From: Macrotis lagotis
Taxonomy: Eukaryota > Chordata > Mammalia > Peramelemorphia > Peramelidae
Direction: 5' to 3'
Assembly: GCF_037893015.1 (NCBI RefSeq)
Contig: NC_133665.1
Span: 40,996,537 to 41,060,536, forward strand
DNA: 64,000 bases
Within the stretch, counting starts at the first letter, position 1. Every line of letters starts with the position of its first letter. A program made the translations under genes and the position numbers. A model generated the notes under the pieces. That model made no database searches. It had not been told where the DNA came from and worked only from the letters and a program-made list of their open reading frames with translations. Shown in pieces: positions 33,640 through 44,339 of this stretch.

Positions 33640-34480
33640 ATTATCTATGTGTCACCCCATGACCCATTTCCTTCACACCACCTTTTAATTTTTGTTGCAA
33701 TTATGGTGTATATGGATAATACCTATTAGCATATTTATGGTCATTGCTTCATATTTATTGTCTGCACAACTCATTAATCTTCATCTAGTGTGTGTGGCTG
33801 ACAGCTCAATCTATTTTGCAATCTCTGGGTAGCAGCCACATCCCAAAAAGCCTTTGTTTTCCTGTAAATAAACTGTGTTTAGGACCAGAGGACAATGGTG
33901 CATCATACTGTGATTGACACAAGCCATGGCTACTAATCAAAAGTGGATTTTATTACCAGCTGAGTCAAGTGCATTATGGGGCCATTGTTCTAATGCTATC
34001 AGGGCAAGAGCATACATAGGCAGTCACCTTCTCAAGATGGGTTGATTGTTCTCCAAGATTAGACAGAGTTGCCTTATTATCCAACCCAGACAACAAGGCA
34101 TCTCACCCAAACAGACGCTTTTGCAGGAGCTGCCTGTACATTGACTCTATTTGAATTGCTAATTTATAATCTGTCCGGCACAGATGTGCAATGAATATTT
34201 GGATGTTGTTTTGCATGTCAGTGGAAGAGGCTGAATGATGAGGTGATGATTATTCAGTGATGGCTATTGGACAATCGCCAGTGATTGAGCTTGAGCATTT
34301 TCCCTGACAGTAATCAGATCAGCTCCCAAGGCTGATTTTCTTTAATTCTGCGACAGTTTATGTTAAAAGATAATACATTCCCCTCCCTAGTTAACTGAAC
34401 TGGCAGAAAGTTGCCTTCCATTTTATTGCAATTAAAAAAAAACTTTCTCAGAGTTTAGACAGGAAGAAAAATTCCAAGCA
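33640..34480. promoter_or_regulatory. Candidate conserved non-coding regulatory element
   Basis: About 840 bp free of any recognisable repeat in a window otherwise full of them, with balanced composition and no long A or T tracts until 34433. It is rich in sequences resembling homeodomain, PBX/MEIS, SOX and POU sites, for example TGATTGACAC (33911-33920), TACTAATCAA (33931-33940), TTTGCAT (34210-34216) and CTATTGGACAATCG (34264-34277). No reading frame of length is present. The look is that of deeply conserved enhancers near developmental genes (NR4A3 and TGFBR1 are neighbours in human). No alignment was possible here, so this is inference. Confidence 0.35.
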
Positions 34481-34689
34481 ATTGAGATGACCTGGCTGCC
34501 TGTACCATTTAGGATAATGAAAAAAAAATTATCAGAGATAAAAAGCATCTTATTTTCATCCTCTTCCCAGGGAAGTTAGAAGGTAAAAGTTTATGGATGG
34601 GGTGTCTGATACATGATACTGGAAGATAATGGGTATCAAAATTCCAGAAGTGTCTTCCTTTAGGTGAGCCTCTTTAATCTTCCCTCCTT

Positions 34690-34729
34690 CCTCTCTCCCT
34701 TCTTTTTTCCTTCCTTCCTTCTTTTCATT
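34690..34729. repeat. Pyrimidine-rich (TTCC)n-like run
   Basis: C/T-only stretch with imperfect TTCC and CTCC units. Confidence 0.7.
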
Positions 34730-34864
34730 TTGTGGTTATGATATGACACTTGGCTAAAAATGAAACAGCAATCCACTCTTAGAGGCAGAGCCAGTTATTT
34801 TACAAGAGTGTGAACTCGAATTTGTACATTACAAAACCTCCCATTTTGCTCTTGAGGGGGCAAT

Positions 34865-35005
34865 GTAGTATAGAGATAAGGACACAGGACTGGGAGACAA
34901 AAGACCTAGTTTCAAGTCCTGTCTTTGTCACTCTTTACTAATGTGGTTTCAAGCAAATCACTTCAACTCTCTTGGCCTCAAAGGACCAATCTATGATCCT
35001 TTGGA
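34865..35005 (+). repeat. MIR-family SINE relic
   Basis: 'gtagtatagagataaggac', 'gagacaaaagacctagtttc' and 'gcaaatcacttcaactctct' give the forward MIR order. Confidence 0.65.
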
Positions 35006-35029
35006 CCTCGGGATCAACTAGGACAACTC

Positions 35030-35185
35030 CCCCTTCCCCATACTATTTTACAGGTGAAAAACTAGTAACCCAATAGGCTCTGGGATTTACCCACTATCAT
35101 ACAAGTTGTAATCAACATAATAGGATTTGGAATTCAGGTCTTTTGACTCTAAAATCCATATTCTTTCCACAGTACCTTGCTACCT
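35030..35185 (-). repeat. MIR-family SINE relic
   Basis: 'ctattttacaggtgaaaaac', 'ggatttggaattcaggtctt' and 'tgactctaaaatccatattc' give the reversed order. It is heavily diverged. Confidence 0.5.
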
Positions 35186-35260
35186 TATAAAAATGGTGAT
35201 ACTTTTGTTACCTCACAGGAGAAAGTAATTTTTCTTTTCTGAGTCTCAGTTTTTGTTGAT

Positions 35261-35288
35261 TAGTATTGATGGGATTTCATCAATACTA
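35261..35288. repeat. Perfect inverted repeat (hairpin)
   Basis: TAGTATTGATG (35261-35271), a 6-base loop, then the exact complement CATCAATACTA (35278-35288). It could form a cruciform or RNA hairpin, or be a small MITE remnant. No longer arms are visible. Confidence 0.8.
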
Positions 35289-36414
35289 AGAACTTCCAGT
35301 TCAGAAACTCCCTCTATCAATGCAGATCAGTTTTATTATTTGTAAAGTGTGAATAGAAGTGTAAGGGGAGGTAGTTGGGAAATTGTTCCCCCAGTTCCCT
35401 GCTCAGTTTATGTCATCACGGATTACAATTATAGAGGATGAGGTGTTATGGTATTGATATAAAAAAGGAAATATTTGGACCACTCACTTTTCCCCTCCTA
35501 GTTCACTCCCTAACTTAGTTGTTGCAATCAATAGATATAATTATAGATGAGAAAGTATTGATGTCAGCAAGTTATTAATACCTGATAATCCCTTTTTATC
35601 TGTTAAAATTAAAGGAAGCCTGAAGAGTAAAAGAGTAAAAAAAAAAAGTCTGTCCCTTTCAAGACATTTAAATAAGATAATCTAGAATCAATCAAGGAAT
35701 TTGGCAATCCAGGTTTGGAGTATCTATAGAGTGTTATACCTTGAGGTGGGGGATGGGGGCCATGAAAGGCATATAAGCAGTTGAGCTATTCATTCAGAAG
35801 AGTCTCCAACCAGCAATCAGTTCCTGAGTTCAAAGCATAGTTGGGGGAAGAGGGTCACATTCTTCAGAGTGGGATACAGAAATGTAGTCACTGAAGGTCA
35901 GGAGCATCTGCAAGGATAATTACCCCTGGCAGGATAGAAGACAGCCGACTCTAGACTCAAGAGATAGTTCTGAGTTTAGCTGCATAGAGGACAGTAGGCT
36001 CTATAATTCTGGAACTGTGAATTGCTTCAGTCATGTGTTCCTTACACATGTACCTCATTACTATGGTTGGCAAAAGTTGTGTTCTCTCTTCCTGAATATG
36101 TTGTGGATATGAGTGGACAAGTATGCTTCAGGTTTATGCATGGTATGTTTTGGGGCCACTTTTCTTGCTATGACTTTTTAACAAATAAATTTGCTAAGAG
36201 GCAATCTTTGGGCAAGGGACGCTTGTGAGTTAATTTTAGGAAAGAGTAACTGCAGGTTATATAAAAACTATGAATCTTAACTGCTCCCTGGGCCTTTAAT
36301 CTATAGGTGGGAGTGTAAGTTGGGAGAATGACCACTTTACAAGTTTGTTGTACAGAAAGGAACTTTTTTGACCTTGACTCAAATGACTCAGTGTCACCTT
36401 GCAGTGAGATCTCT
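35289..36414. other. Intergenic, no feature recognised
   Basis: Unique sequence. The open frame 36022-36228 lacks a recognisable domain. A weak TATA-like 'tataaaaact' at 36259 has no gene attached. Confidence 0.35.
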
Positions 36415-36665
36415 TGGGGGCAGCTAAATGGCACTGTGGATAGAGCCCTAAGCCTGGAATCAAGAAGACCTAAATTTAAATCTGTCCTCAAATATTTACT
36501 ATGTGACCCTACGTATGTCACTTCATTCTGTCTGCTTCAGTTTCCTCAACTATAAAATAGTACTAATAATAGCAGCTACCTCCCAGGTTGTTGTGAAGAT
36601 AAAATGAGATAATGTTTGTAAAACACTTGGCTTGATACATAATTTAATAAATACTTCTCTCTCTC
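36415..36665 (+). repeat. CORE-SINE/MIR-type SINE, near full length
   Basis: Head 'gggggcagctaaatggcact', then 'aatcaagaagacctaaattt', 'tcagtttcctcaactataaa', 'caggttgttgtgaagataaa' and 'ttaataaatacttctctctc'. This is the complete order of a MIR-tailed tRNA-SINE with a diverged body. Confidence 0.75.
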
Positions 36666-36689
36666 TCCTAGTCCCCTTCTATTGTGAAT

Positions 36690-37085
36690 CACCTCAGGGT
36701 TCTACAGATGGCTCTATGTTCCTCAATATTTCTATCAGTGACTTGGATCCAAGCTTAGATGGTATGCAAATCAAATCTGTGATGGCTCATAATTAGGTGA
36801 GATAAGTAACATGCTAAATGACTTTATCTTAACCCAAGAAGACTTCAACATTCTAGAATGATGGATCATTACCAGCTAAGAGGAAATTCAATAAAAACAA
36901 ATGTAAAATTCCAACACGGGTTAAAAGAAAGTTAACTTTACAAGTAATAGATGGTAGAGAATCGATTAGGCAACTGTTGCAGCAGAAACAATTTGGAAAT
37001 GATAATGGATTAAAACTTAATATGAATCATCAGAGTTATGGGACCTCCAAAAGAGCCTCTGTGATCTTGGACTGTTCTAAGAGAG
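36690..37085 (+). repeat. CR1/L3-type LINE relic
   Basis: The run 'tctatcagtgacttggatcc', 'gatggtatgcaaatcaaatc', 'aaattcaataaaaacaaatg' and 'taaaacttaatatgaatcat' follows the CR1/L3 reverse transcriptase C-terminal region. The coding frame is lost. Confidence 0.5.
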
Positions 37086-37189
37086 GCATTTGTAAAATGA
37101 AGGAGTTGGCAAGATGACATTTAAGATGCCCTTAAACTCAATAGCTATGATTCTGTGATTCTATGATCCTGTGGGTATGAAACAACTCT

Positions 37190-37640
37190 TTGCATGACTT
37201 AAGCATAAACTCTAGCAACCTCAACCCGATCTCAGAATATTCCTTCTTTGTATCAGACTTTGTCCTCTGTTCATTGAATGCAATCCCAAATCAATATTTA
37301 TATGCTTTCCTGCTAATTACTTGGATCTGTGACTTAATCTCTGTTTATCCGCTCCTTGCTTTTTGGGTACTAATTTAGGATTGTCTGTGGACCTTGATAA
37401 TGCCCCTGAATGGTCAGGGATTGTAACAAGGAATTCCTGGTCCAGTTCCTATGCTAGAAACTATATTTCAAAACTATGCCAGGAATTCCTGGGAGTGTTT
37501 GACTATGCCCACCAAGAGCAGGATGCAGCAGCACTAACAGCAATGTTAGGCCTGATCCTGGACTCTGTGTTATCCCTGGCATGCTTCATCACAAAGTTTG
37601 GGAATGCCTTCTCAGTATCTTGAAGGGGACAGACCAGGCA
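37190..37640. other. Unassigned region with an 86-codon open frame
   Basis: Frame 37363-37623 is acidic to neutral without a domain I know. The same stretch contains 'ggaattcctgg' twice (near 37430 and 37482), a small palindromic motif. I cannot assign this to a family; it could be an old element or chance. Confidence 0.3.
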
Positions 37641-37949
37641 AATCCTTAACACTGACAGCCAAAAGACATTTAAAAGGTGCCAAAATTAGGGTCACCCTGC
37701 CTCACTATTGGATAATTTCAAGAGATGTGTCCACTCACTCAATGATAAATGGATTGTCAAGATACTGCTAATGAAGTGGAGGAGTCCACTTCAGAAGATG
37801 AATCTTTCAGATATATCAGTGGATAGTAACTACTAGAAGGAGAAAATAGAAGAAGCCACTCCTCTTATATAAATGGGGTCATAGGGCAATGGTACTGGGA
37901 GCAGTGAGATGTCTGTGGCAAGATGACACAGAATTAATGATTTGTTTGT

Positions 37950-38155
37950 TTTTTGTCCTTGTTCTTGAAGAAGACAGTGATATCAGGGAGGTTATGCTAT
38001 GACAAGCACATGAATTAGATTTGAGTGAGGGGGTGCTGTGCTAGGTCACCAGTCTCACTTTCTCCTCCAGAGCCACCAGGTTCTAGTGACCAGATTTGAC
38101 TGGCGACAGACCTGGCCTCCCTAGGCTTCACTTTCCTCATACATAAAATAGAACC
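37950..38155 (-). repeat. Composite marsupial SINE (long type)
   Basis: 'ttgtccttgttcttgaagaa', 'gtgagggggtgctgtgctag', 'ctcactttctcctccagagc' and 'ccaccaggttctagtgacca' match 39655-39915 and 60574-60862. Truncated before the tRNA-like head. Confidence 0.65.
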
Positions 38156-38789
38156 AGATTTTCAATGTGGGTTTCATGAAAAGATTTCAGATGGTTTTTG
38201 AACTTGGATGAGAAAAAAAATTTCATTTTTATTTTCATAAGCCTCCAAATAAAATTTAGCATTTCCTTCAATTATAATTTTAAAAAAACAGCCAAAAAAA
38301 AAACCTCATTACTTTGAGAAAGGGTCTGTGGACTTTATTGGTCTTCTTAAAGGATTATGTCATGATAAAAGATGAAGATACCTTGAACTAGATGATGTCA
38401 ATGTTCTATACAACTCTAATAAGCTATTCTAGATTGAACAACTAGGACCCAGAAAATAGTCCTAAAGGTCTAACCCTTAGAGGAACCTCAATTTAATGTG
38501 CCATCAGAATGTTTGGATCTAAGGAATATATTTTATAAAAGTCATTTAGTGACTCTCCATCTTACACCTCCATATGTACCTTCAATGAAAAAAAAAGTAG
38601 TTGATATCTACAGATGATACTTAGATTTGCAAATGCTTAATGTGTCCTCACACATATAAACCTTGCAGGAATAGCTATAGGAAACCTATGGATAGATTTC
38701 TTCCATCTCTCCCAGCTACCAACCAGGGAGCCACTATTGCACATATGTAAGTGCTAACTTTCAGGATTTCAAAAATATGCTTCCATTAT

Positions 38790-39165
38790 ATTCTCCCCCT
38801 AAAAAACTCCCTCAGCAGCTGAGACATTCTACCCCTGCCTGGAACATCTATCTAAAATGGCCTTCTTCTCTTGGACCATCCCTCCACCATGCTAGTCTCC
38901 TTCAATAGCAGAGTTCCTCCTGGGGCTTCATTCTGGGGAGGAATCCAGGCTGGTCAACTTTCATTCCCCTTCCAGTAGTATGAATACCATGTCCTTGTTT
39001 TGGCACCTCTCCCTGACCCTCTTCCCTTTTCAGATTCTTCCAGTGTATCTTCCCCCATTGGAATATAAACCCAGCAAGGGGAGACTGTTTTTCAATTTGT
39101 CTTTTTTATTTCTTAAGGGACCATCACCAGAGTCCTGACACATAACTGGCCATTGGACCCAGATG
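38790..39165 (+). repeat. L2 LINE 3'-end relic
   Basis: 'cctgcctggaacatctatct', 'attggaatataaacccagca' and 'gggagactgtttttcaattt' give the ordered L2 3' features. It is followed at about 39145-39205 by a small piece of the long composite SINE ('ctggaggaggaagtgaggct'). Confidence 0.5.
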
Positions 39166-39654
39166 GCTCTGGAGGAGGAAGTGAGGCTGGTGACTTAGCA
39201 AAAGCTGGATTAATATTAGTGGATGTAGATGGTTGAAATTTCCCATTCCTAATAAGTCTTATCTCTGTTCCACCTTTTTTTATATGTTTTCAGAATATAT
39301 TATTCAGTTCTTCTCACCAGTCAGTCTATAAGCTACTTTCATGGAAATGTTTTTATTCACTCTCATCCAAAGGCCACCACCATACTCTGTACCAAGCATT
39401 TTGCTAGGCATTATGGATAAATACAAAAAACGAGAAAGTCATACATCTTCCCTTCCTTTCACTTTCTATGTGGAGGGGCTGAAGTTGAGCGGGGAAACAG
39501 AAGATAACTAAGGACAAAAGAAATTCTGAATAAACTCAAGGGCAGGGGTGAAAATAATGGTGGGAGAATAAGTGGGAAAATCAGGAAAGGCCTTTAGTGA
39601 GATATTAGAGATTACAAAGTGCAGCAAAGACAAAAGTTACAGGCATGGGAAATA

Positions 39655-39915
39655 GAATGATTGCCCTTCATGTTTAGATGCCATAACAAACACGTGAAAT
39701 GGATTTGAGTGAGGGGTGCTGTGCTAAGTTACTTAGCTTCACTTCCTCCTCCAGAGTCATCTGGGTCCAGTGACCAGACGTGAATCAGGATGACTATAAG
39801 TGGCCCTAGCTGAGGGGCAATCAGGGTTAAGTGACTTACCCAGTCAAGTGTCTGAGGCCAGATTTGAACTCCTGTCCTCCTGCCTCCAAGACCAGGGCTC
39901 TCTCTATCCACAGTT
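39655..39915 (-). repeat. Composite marsupial SINE (long type), reversed
   Basis: Body 'gtgaaatggatttgagtgag', 'cttcctcctccagagtcatc', 'tgaggggcaatcagggttaa', then the tRNA-SINE-like part 'tttgaactcctgtcctcctg' ending 'ctctatccac'. It lies within an older repeat that continues on either side. Confidence 0.75.
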
Positions 39916-39929
39916 CAAAGACAAAAATG

Positions 39930-40200
39930 TGAGATGGATAGATGAGGGGCATCAAATAGGCCAGTCTGACTGAAGCATAGAGTGCTTGAGAGTAGTGTAT
40001 AAAGAACATAGAAAGGTTGACTGGATCTGTTAAAGCTGTTAAATGACAAAAAGAGGAGTTTTGAATTTTTACCAGAGGCAATAGGGAACCACTGAAGTTT
40101 ATTGAGCAGAAGAGTAACTGTGAGATCAGTGCTTTAAGAATACCAATTTGGTAGCTGTGTGAAGGACTAATTGGAGAGGGAAAGGAGAGAAAATTATTGA
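39930..40200 (+). repeat. Old mammalian-type interspersed repeat, family not named
   Basis: 'aggagttttgaatttttacc', 'ggcaatagggaaccactgaa', 'tttattgagcagaagagtaa' and 'gtagctgtgtgaaggactaa' recur as a pattern in mammalian repeats. A similar stretch lies at about 51840-52020. I recognise the wording but cannot name the family safely. Confidence 0.4.
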
Positions 40201-40204
40201 AGCT

Positions 40205-40525
40205 ATTGTCTCTACTTCTCTTCCTCAATCCTCTGCAATACAGCTCCTGACCTTGTCACAACTGAAAGTTCTTTCAAAAGTTACCATTTAATCTCTAAAC
40301 TGCCATATCTCTTGACCTTTCCTTGTCATCATATTTCTTGGATTTTCTGTTGCATTCAACACTGCTGATCAACTTATCCTTGGCACTCTGTTCTCTTTGG
40401 TTTTCATTCAGTCCTGACTCTTCATCATACATACCATACCCTACAACTGTGGGTGTTCCCAGAGGTTCTGTCCAGGGTCTTTTGCTTGTCTCTCCATTTT
40501 CTCTTGTGACCTGAGGTCCCATTGG
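40205..40525 (+). repeat. L2-type reverse transcriptase relic
   Basis: The frame 40323-40514 reads TTVGVPRGSVQGLLL, a clear relic of the PQGSVLGPLLF block that sits just downstream of the catalytic region in L2/CR1-clade reverse transcriptases. Upstream 'gttgcattcaacactgctga' matches the expected preceding block. Ancient remnant. Confidence 0.65.
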
Positions 40526-41119
40526 TTTATTATTTCTATAACTCATATATGTATACATGTACCTACTTATTTTCCTGTTGAGCTTGATGTATTTCTACAC
40601 CAAAATATTTGTGTCTGTGTTCATTCTCCTTTGTCCATTTCAAATAAGAGTTTCATTGGATACCCACTTCTCTCTCTCCTTCCTCTATTTTGTAATTTTC
40701 TTTCCACCCCTTTCTTCATCCTTTCTACATTAGGACATTCCTTTCATCCTCTTCAAACTCTAGTACCAAAGCACTCTATGCTTCAGTCAGACTGGTCTTT
40801 TTGCTGCCCCTCATCTATTTTCATTTTACAATTTTAATACATGGTAAAAATATTAATTCTGAATAAGGGATTTTATTCCTTTTCCTGTCCTACAGACATG
40901 TTCTCTAAATATTTTCAAATACATAAATTAGACTGAAATATAATATCAAAAATTTTTTTAAAGAGTTCAGAAACTTCAGAGCAAAACCCCCTACTTTAAA
41001 GGGACATCTGTTTGTTCTACCTTAGTAGCCAGTTAGTACTACATCATCATACACCAATTTCAAAATATCCAAATAAATTTCTAAGTTTCTCTGGACTTGT
41101 GTTTATTTTTCAAATATTC
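40526..41119. other. Intergenic with weak L2 traces
   Basis: A patch at about 40730-40830 ('tatgcttcagtcagactggt') resembles another part of L2. The rest is unassigned. Confidence 0.35.
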
Positions 41120-42236
41120 TTTTTTTTTAAATCAGAAATGCTTTCCCTATTCCATTGAAGATCAAGGTTTTATGTGATCCTCCTATTTCCTTGATATTTG
41201 AACTGTTTCTGTCTGGATAATTGCAGATTTTCTTTAGTATGAAAGTAATGGATTTTGATTGACATTCCTTTGACTCCTTACTCTTAGGAGGTAATCAGTG
41301 GATTCTATCTTTACTTATTTCTCTAATTCTAATCCATTTAGTCAATATTCAGTTGTCATTTCTTTGACTATTATGGTCAGGAATTTGGGGGGGGGGTGTA
41401 TGGATGATAGTTTCCAGAGTTCAATGATTCTTAAATGAACTTTCCTTGATCTGTTCAGGTCATCTTTTTTTATGTTAAATATTTTGTATTTTTTTTTCTG
41501 ATATTTGGATCTTGTTCTAGTATTTAGTTTTGCGAATAGAATCATTAGTCTACTCTGTTTTTCCAAGAAGCCTTTCTTGGATAAAAAGCTACTTACTTTC
41601 CTTCCAATTATTTTGTCTAAAAGTTATTTAAAAAAAAAGCAAACTCATTTATTGGTGCTAGGCATTCTTGTAGTCCATGTGGAAAAATTTAAAGTGGGTC
41701 ACTATTTTGATTTCATTTCTGTGTGCTAGTAAGGTGTGATTTTGGGTGGGAAGGTCATCCTTGATGGGTCCCTTCTTGGATCTTCTAGATTCTAACATTG
41801 ACCTCTACCTCCTCTGATTAATCCCTCTTGGATCTCTGAAATTTAGTGTGCTGAATCTTCATGGCCTTCTTTGACATCGATTTCAGATCCCTGAAGGAGC
41901 ACTATTTTAGTTTGAACACTTTGAGATGTTGGTCCCTAACAGTTATTTCTGACCACCCTAGTACTTTTTCAGAACCCTCCATTTTTATAGTCTCCAGATA
42001 TAGAGCCTATCTCTCCCTCTGGTTGTACTGGCTTCCATAGATGGCAATTTGTTAGAGGAACCCCCCTTTCCTATTCCCCATGGACTCTGGTTTTTATGCA
42101 GTTTTAAAGTGGAATTGGATTTTATTGATCATTCCTGGTGTGAACTTCAGGGTTCTACTTAAGCAATTACATAGGAATAGAGTTGTCTGCCTCCCATTCA
42201 GACAACCATCTTGGCAGGAAATCCTTCATCTTGGTA
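41120..42236 (-). mobile_element. L1 5'-end fragment (5'UTR plus ORF1)
   Basis: The right end, read on the minus strand, opens TTTCCTGCCAAGATGGTTGT, the L1/HAL1 5' signature. At the left end 'tcctatttccttgatatttg' and 'actgtttctgtctggataat' match the reversed ORF1 C-terminal region (compare 'ccttgatatttaaattgttt' at 20026). The frame is largely lost. No ORF2 follows on the left, so it is a 3'-truncated L1 or another HAL1. Confidence 0.6.
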
Positions 42237-42419
42237 GGGCAAAATTCTGGTTTTAACAGCTCTTCTTACATAAAATGTTTATCATGGATTAAGATCATAT
42301 GATCTTTCTTAGACATTCCAGGTCAAAGTCCACTCAAGGGAGATCATCCTAGTCAATTTCAATGGAAAAATAAAGTGAATAAAGAATCTTGCTTAGATTA
42401 TAATGTGAATATGGATGGC

Positions 42420-42600
42420 TTATTTGGTGTTATAGATTTACAGGTAGATAAGACCTCAGAGTTCAATCCCCTCATTTTATAGATGAGAAAACTGAGTCCC
42501 AGAAATGTTAAGAGACTTAAAGATCACAAGGCAGTGATCTGAATTCAGGTTTTCTTGATTATAAATCTAGCAAACTAACTACCATACCAAGTACCCTCTC
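42420..42600 (-). repeat. MIR-family SINE relic
   Basis: 'cctcattttatagatgagaa', 'gagacttaaagatcacaagg' and 'gaattcaggttttcttgatt' in reversed order. Confidence 0.65.
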
Positions 42601-42807
42601 TGCATTAGTTTATCAGTACATATACCTAGGAAAATGAAAACAGATTATCAGAACAAATGCAGAGCAATTACAATGATCCTAGACTACTTGCTGTCACAGG
42701 AGCCTATAATTATTTTTAGGACTTTTTTTCTCTCTCAGGAATATTATCTAGTTGTGAAGTCATGGGACACCAGCATCACAGAAGGGTAAATAAAAACTGG
42801 TGGTGAG

Positions 42808-42946
42808 GGGCAGCTAGGTGGCACAGTGGATAGAGCACTGGCCCTGGAGTCAGGAGTACCTGGGTTCAAATCCAGCCTCATACACTTAATAATGACCTAG
42901 CTGTGTGGCCTTGGGCAAGCCACTTGACCCCATTTGCCTTGCAAAA
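42808..42946 (+). repeat. tRNA-derived SINE, young
   Basis: Target duplications AAAACTGGTGGTGAG (42793-42807) and AAAACTGATGGTGAG (42947-42961). Nearly consensus throughout, including the B-box-like 'gggttcaaatccagc'. Confidence 0.95.
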
Positions 42947-42961
42947 AAAACTGATGGTGAG

Positions 42962-43255
42962 TGCAAACCAGCTGCAACATCATGAGTTACAACATGTATC
43001 CGATAAACTGCATAAAGGATATCACACCAAAGCCCTGCAGGAATAGAAAAGATGAGCTGATCATATGATAAGACTGAAAAAAAAAAGATGGACAATACAA
43101 GTGCTGTACTGAGCTCATGGAGTTGATCCTCAATTTACAGAAAGACAAAGATAAGAATCATCCAGGATGAGTGGCTATGGCTGGGTTATCAACTACTGCC
43201 TGGAGGAAATGCTTACCAAAGATGAAATCAAGATCCACTGAAGTATTTCCTCCCT
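42962..43255 (+). repeat. Possible RTE-clade LINE C-terminal relic
   Basis: One frame gives ADHMIRLKKKRWTIQVLYW, then a segment with ERQR, which resembles the RTE-type end (GH.aR..dnRWT..v..W.pR). Stops interrupt it and the element ends are not visible. Weak; other LINE families cannot be excluded. Confidence 0.3.
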
Positions 43256-43529
43256 ATCCATAAAATACTTTTGCACATAGTAGGTACAAAATGCTTGAAT
43301 ATTTTATTTTCACCAACTAATTTTCCTTCCTAATTTTCCTTTTCTTACCTCGTTGCCTTTGTAGAAAACATCTGTATTTTTATTTTCACCTTTTAATGTT
43401 TTGTTACAAATATATAAAAAAATGTGAAAGATTGTAGGCTATAATCTGAGTATTTAAGCTTTGTCATTTTAAGCTTTGGTACTTAAATGTTTCCCCTAAT
43501 GGCAATACAGGCCAAAATCAAAAAAAATA

Positions 43530-44339
43530 AAATGTTTACAAAATATCACTTTATTTGTTTTTTTACATATATTTGTTTCCATCTTTTGGCAAGCAAAAAC
43601 AGTATATAAAACTATCATTGTTTATAATGATAATATATTTTTCCCCAAAAAATACATAGTTTTCCCCAAGAATAGCAGACCATGTAAAACCAACCAAGTA
43701 TTTTTAGTGTAGAAATACTAAATATTAATGCTGATATCATACTGGTCTAATCATAGTTAAGGAAAATTAAAACTGAAAATTCTCTAGTTAAACCATGTGA
43801 CATGGTAGCTTAAATACATACAAACCCTGATAACTCATATAGATTGAATATAATTAAAATATTGTGAATTTTTCTTCAAGTTTTATATCTTAATATTTTA
43901 ATGACAGTAATAATGTGATAAGCGCTATACTTTTTTTTCTTTTAAAAAATGCTTAAAAGATGAAAATGTATGATGATTCCACTCTGGACCAGATACATTT
44001 TGGAGTGATTTTTTTCTTCTGAAGTACAATTGAGAATGGAAATCGATTAGTTTAGACAATCTAATAGTAATCTAATAATAAATATTTATATGGTGCTTCA
44101 AGGTTTGCAAACCTCTGCATGTGTTATTTCGTTTGATCCTCAACAAGAGGTAGGTGCTATTATCTGTATTTTATAAATGAGGAAACTAAGGATCAGAGAG
44201 ATTATGTGAATTGCTCAGGGACACATAACTAGTAAGTGGCTAAGGCAGGATTCAATCTCAGGTCTGCCTGATTCCAAATCCAGCCTGTAAAACTTTTGTC
44301 CCTTAGCTGCCTCTAGAAAAGGTTTTTAAGCCAAATTAA
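43530..44339 (-). other. ALG2: ALG2 3' untranslated region (predicted)
   Basis: AT-rich sequence after the stop codon. A minus-strand AATAAA (plus TTTATT at 43550-43555) about 790 bp past the stop is the best polyadenylation signal seen, followed by a T/A-rich stretch. The UTR would include a reversed MIR at 44080-44315. The end is a prediction; other ATTAAA-like sites lie closer to the stop. Confidence 0.45.
44080..44315 (-). repeat. MIR-family SINE within the ALG2 3'UTR
   Basis: 'tttcgtttgatcctcaacaa', 'attttataaatgaggaaact', 'gtgaattgctcagggacaca' and 'tcaatctcaggtctgcctga' are reversed MIR. It lies on the same strand as ALG2, so it would be transcribed in sense. Confidence 0.75.
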
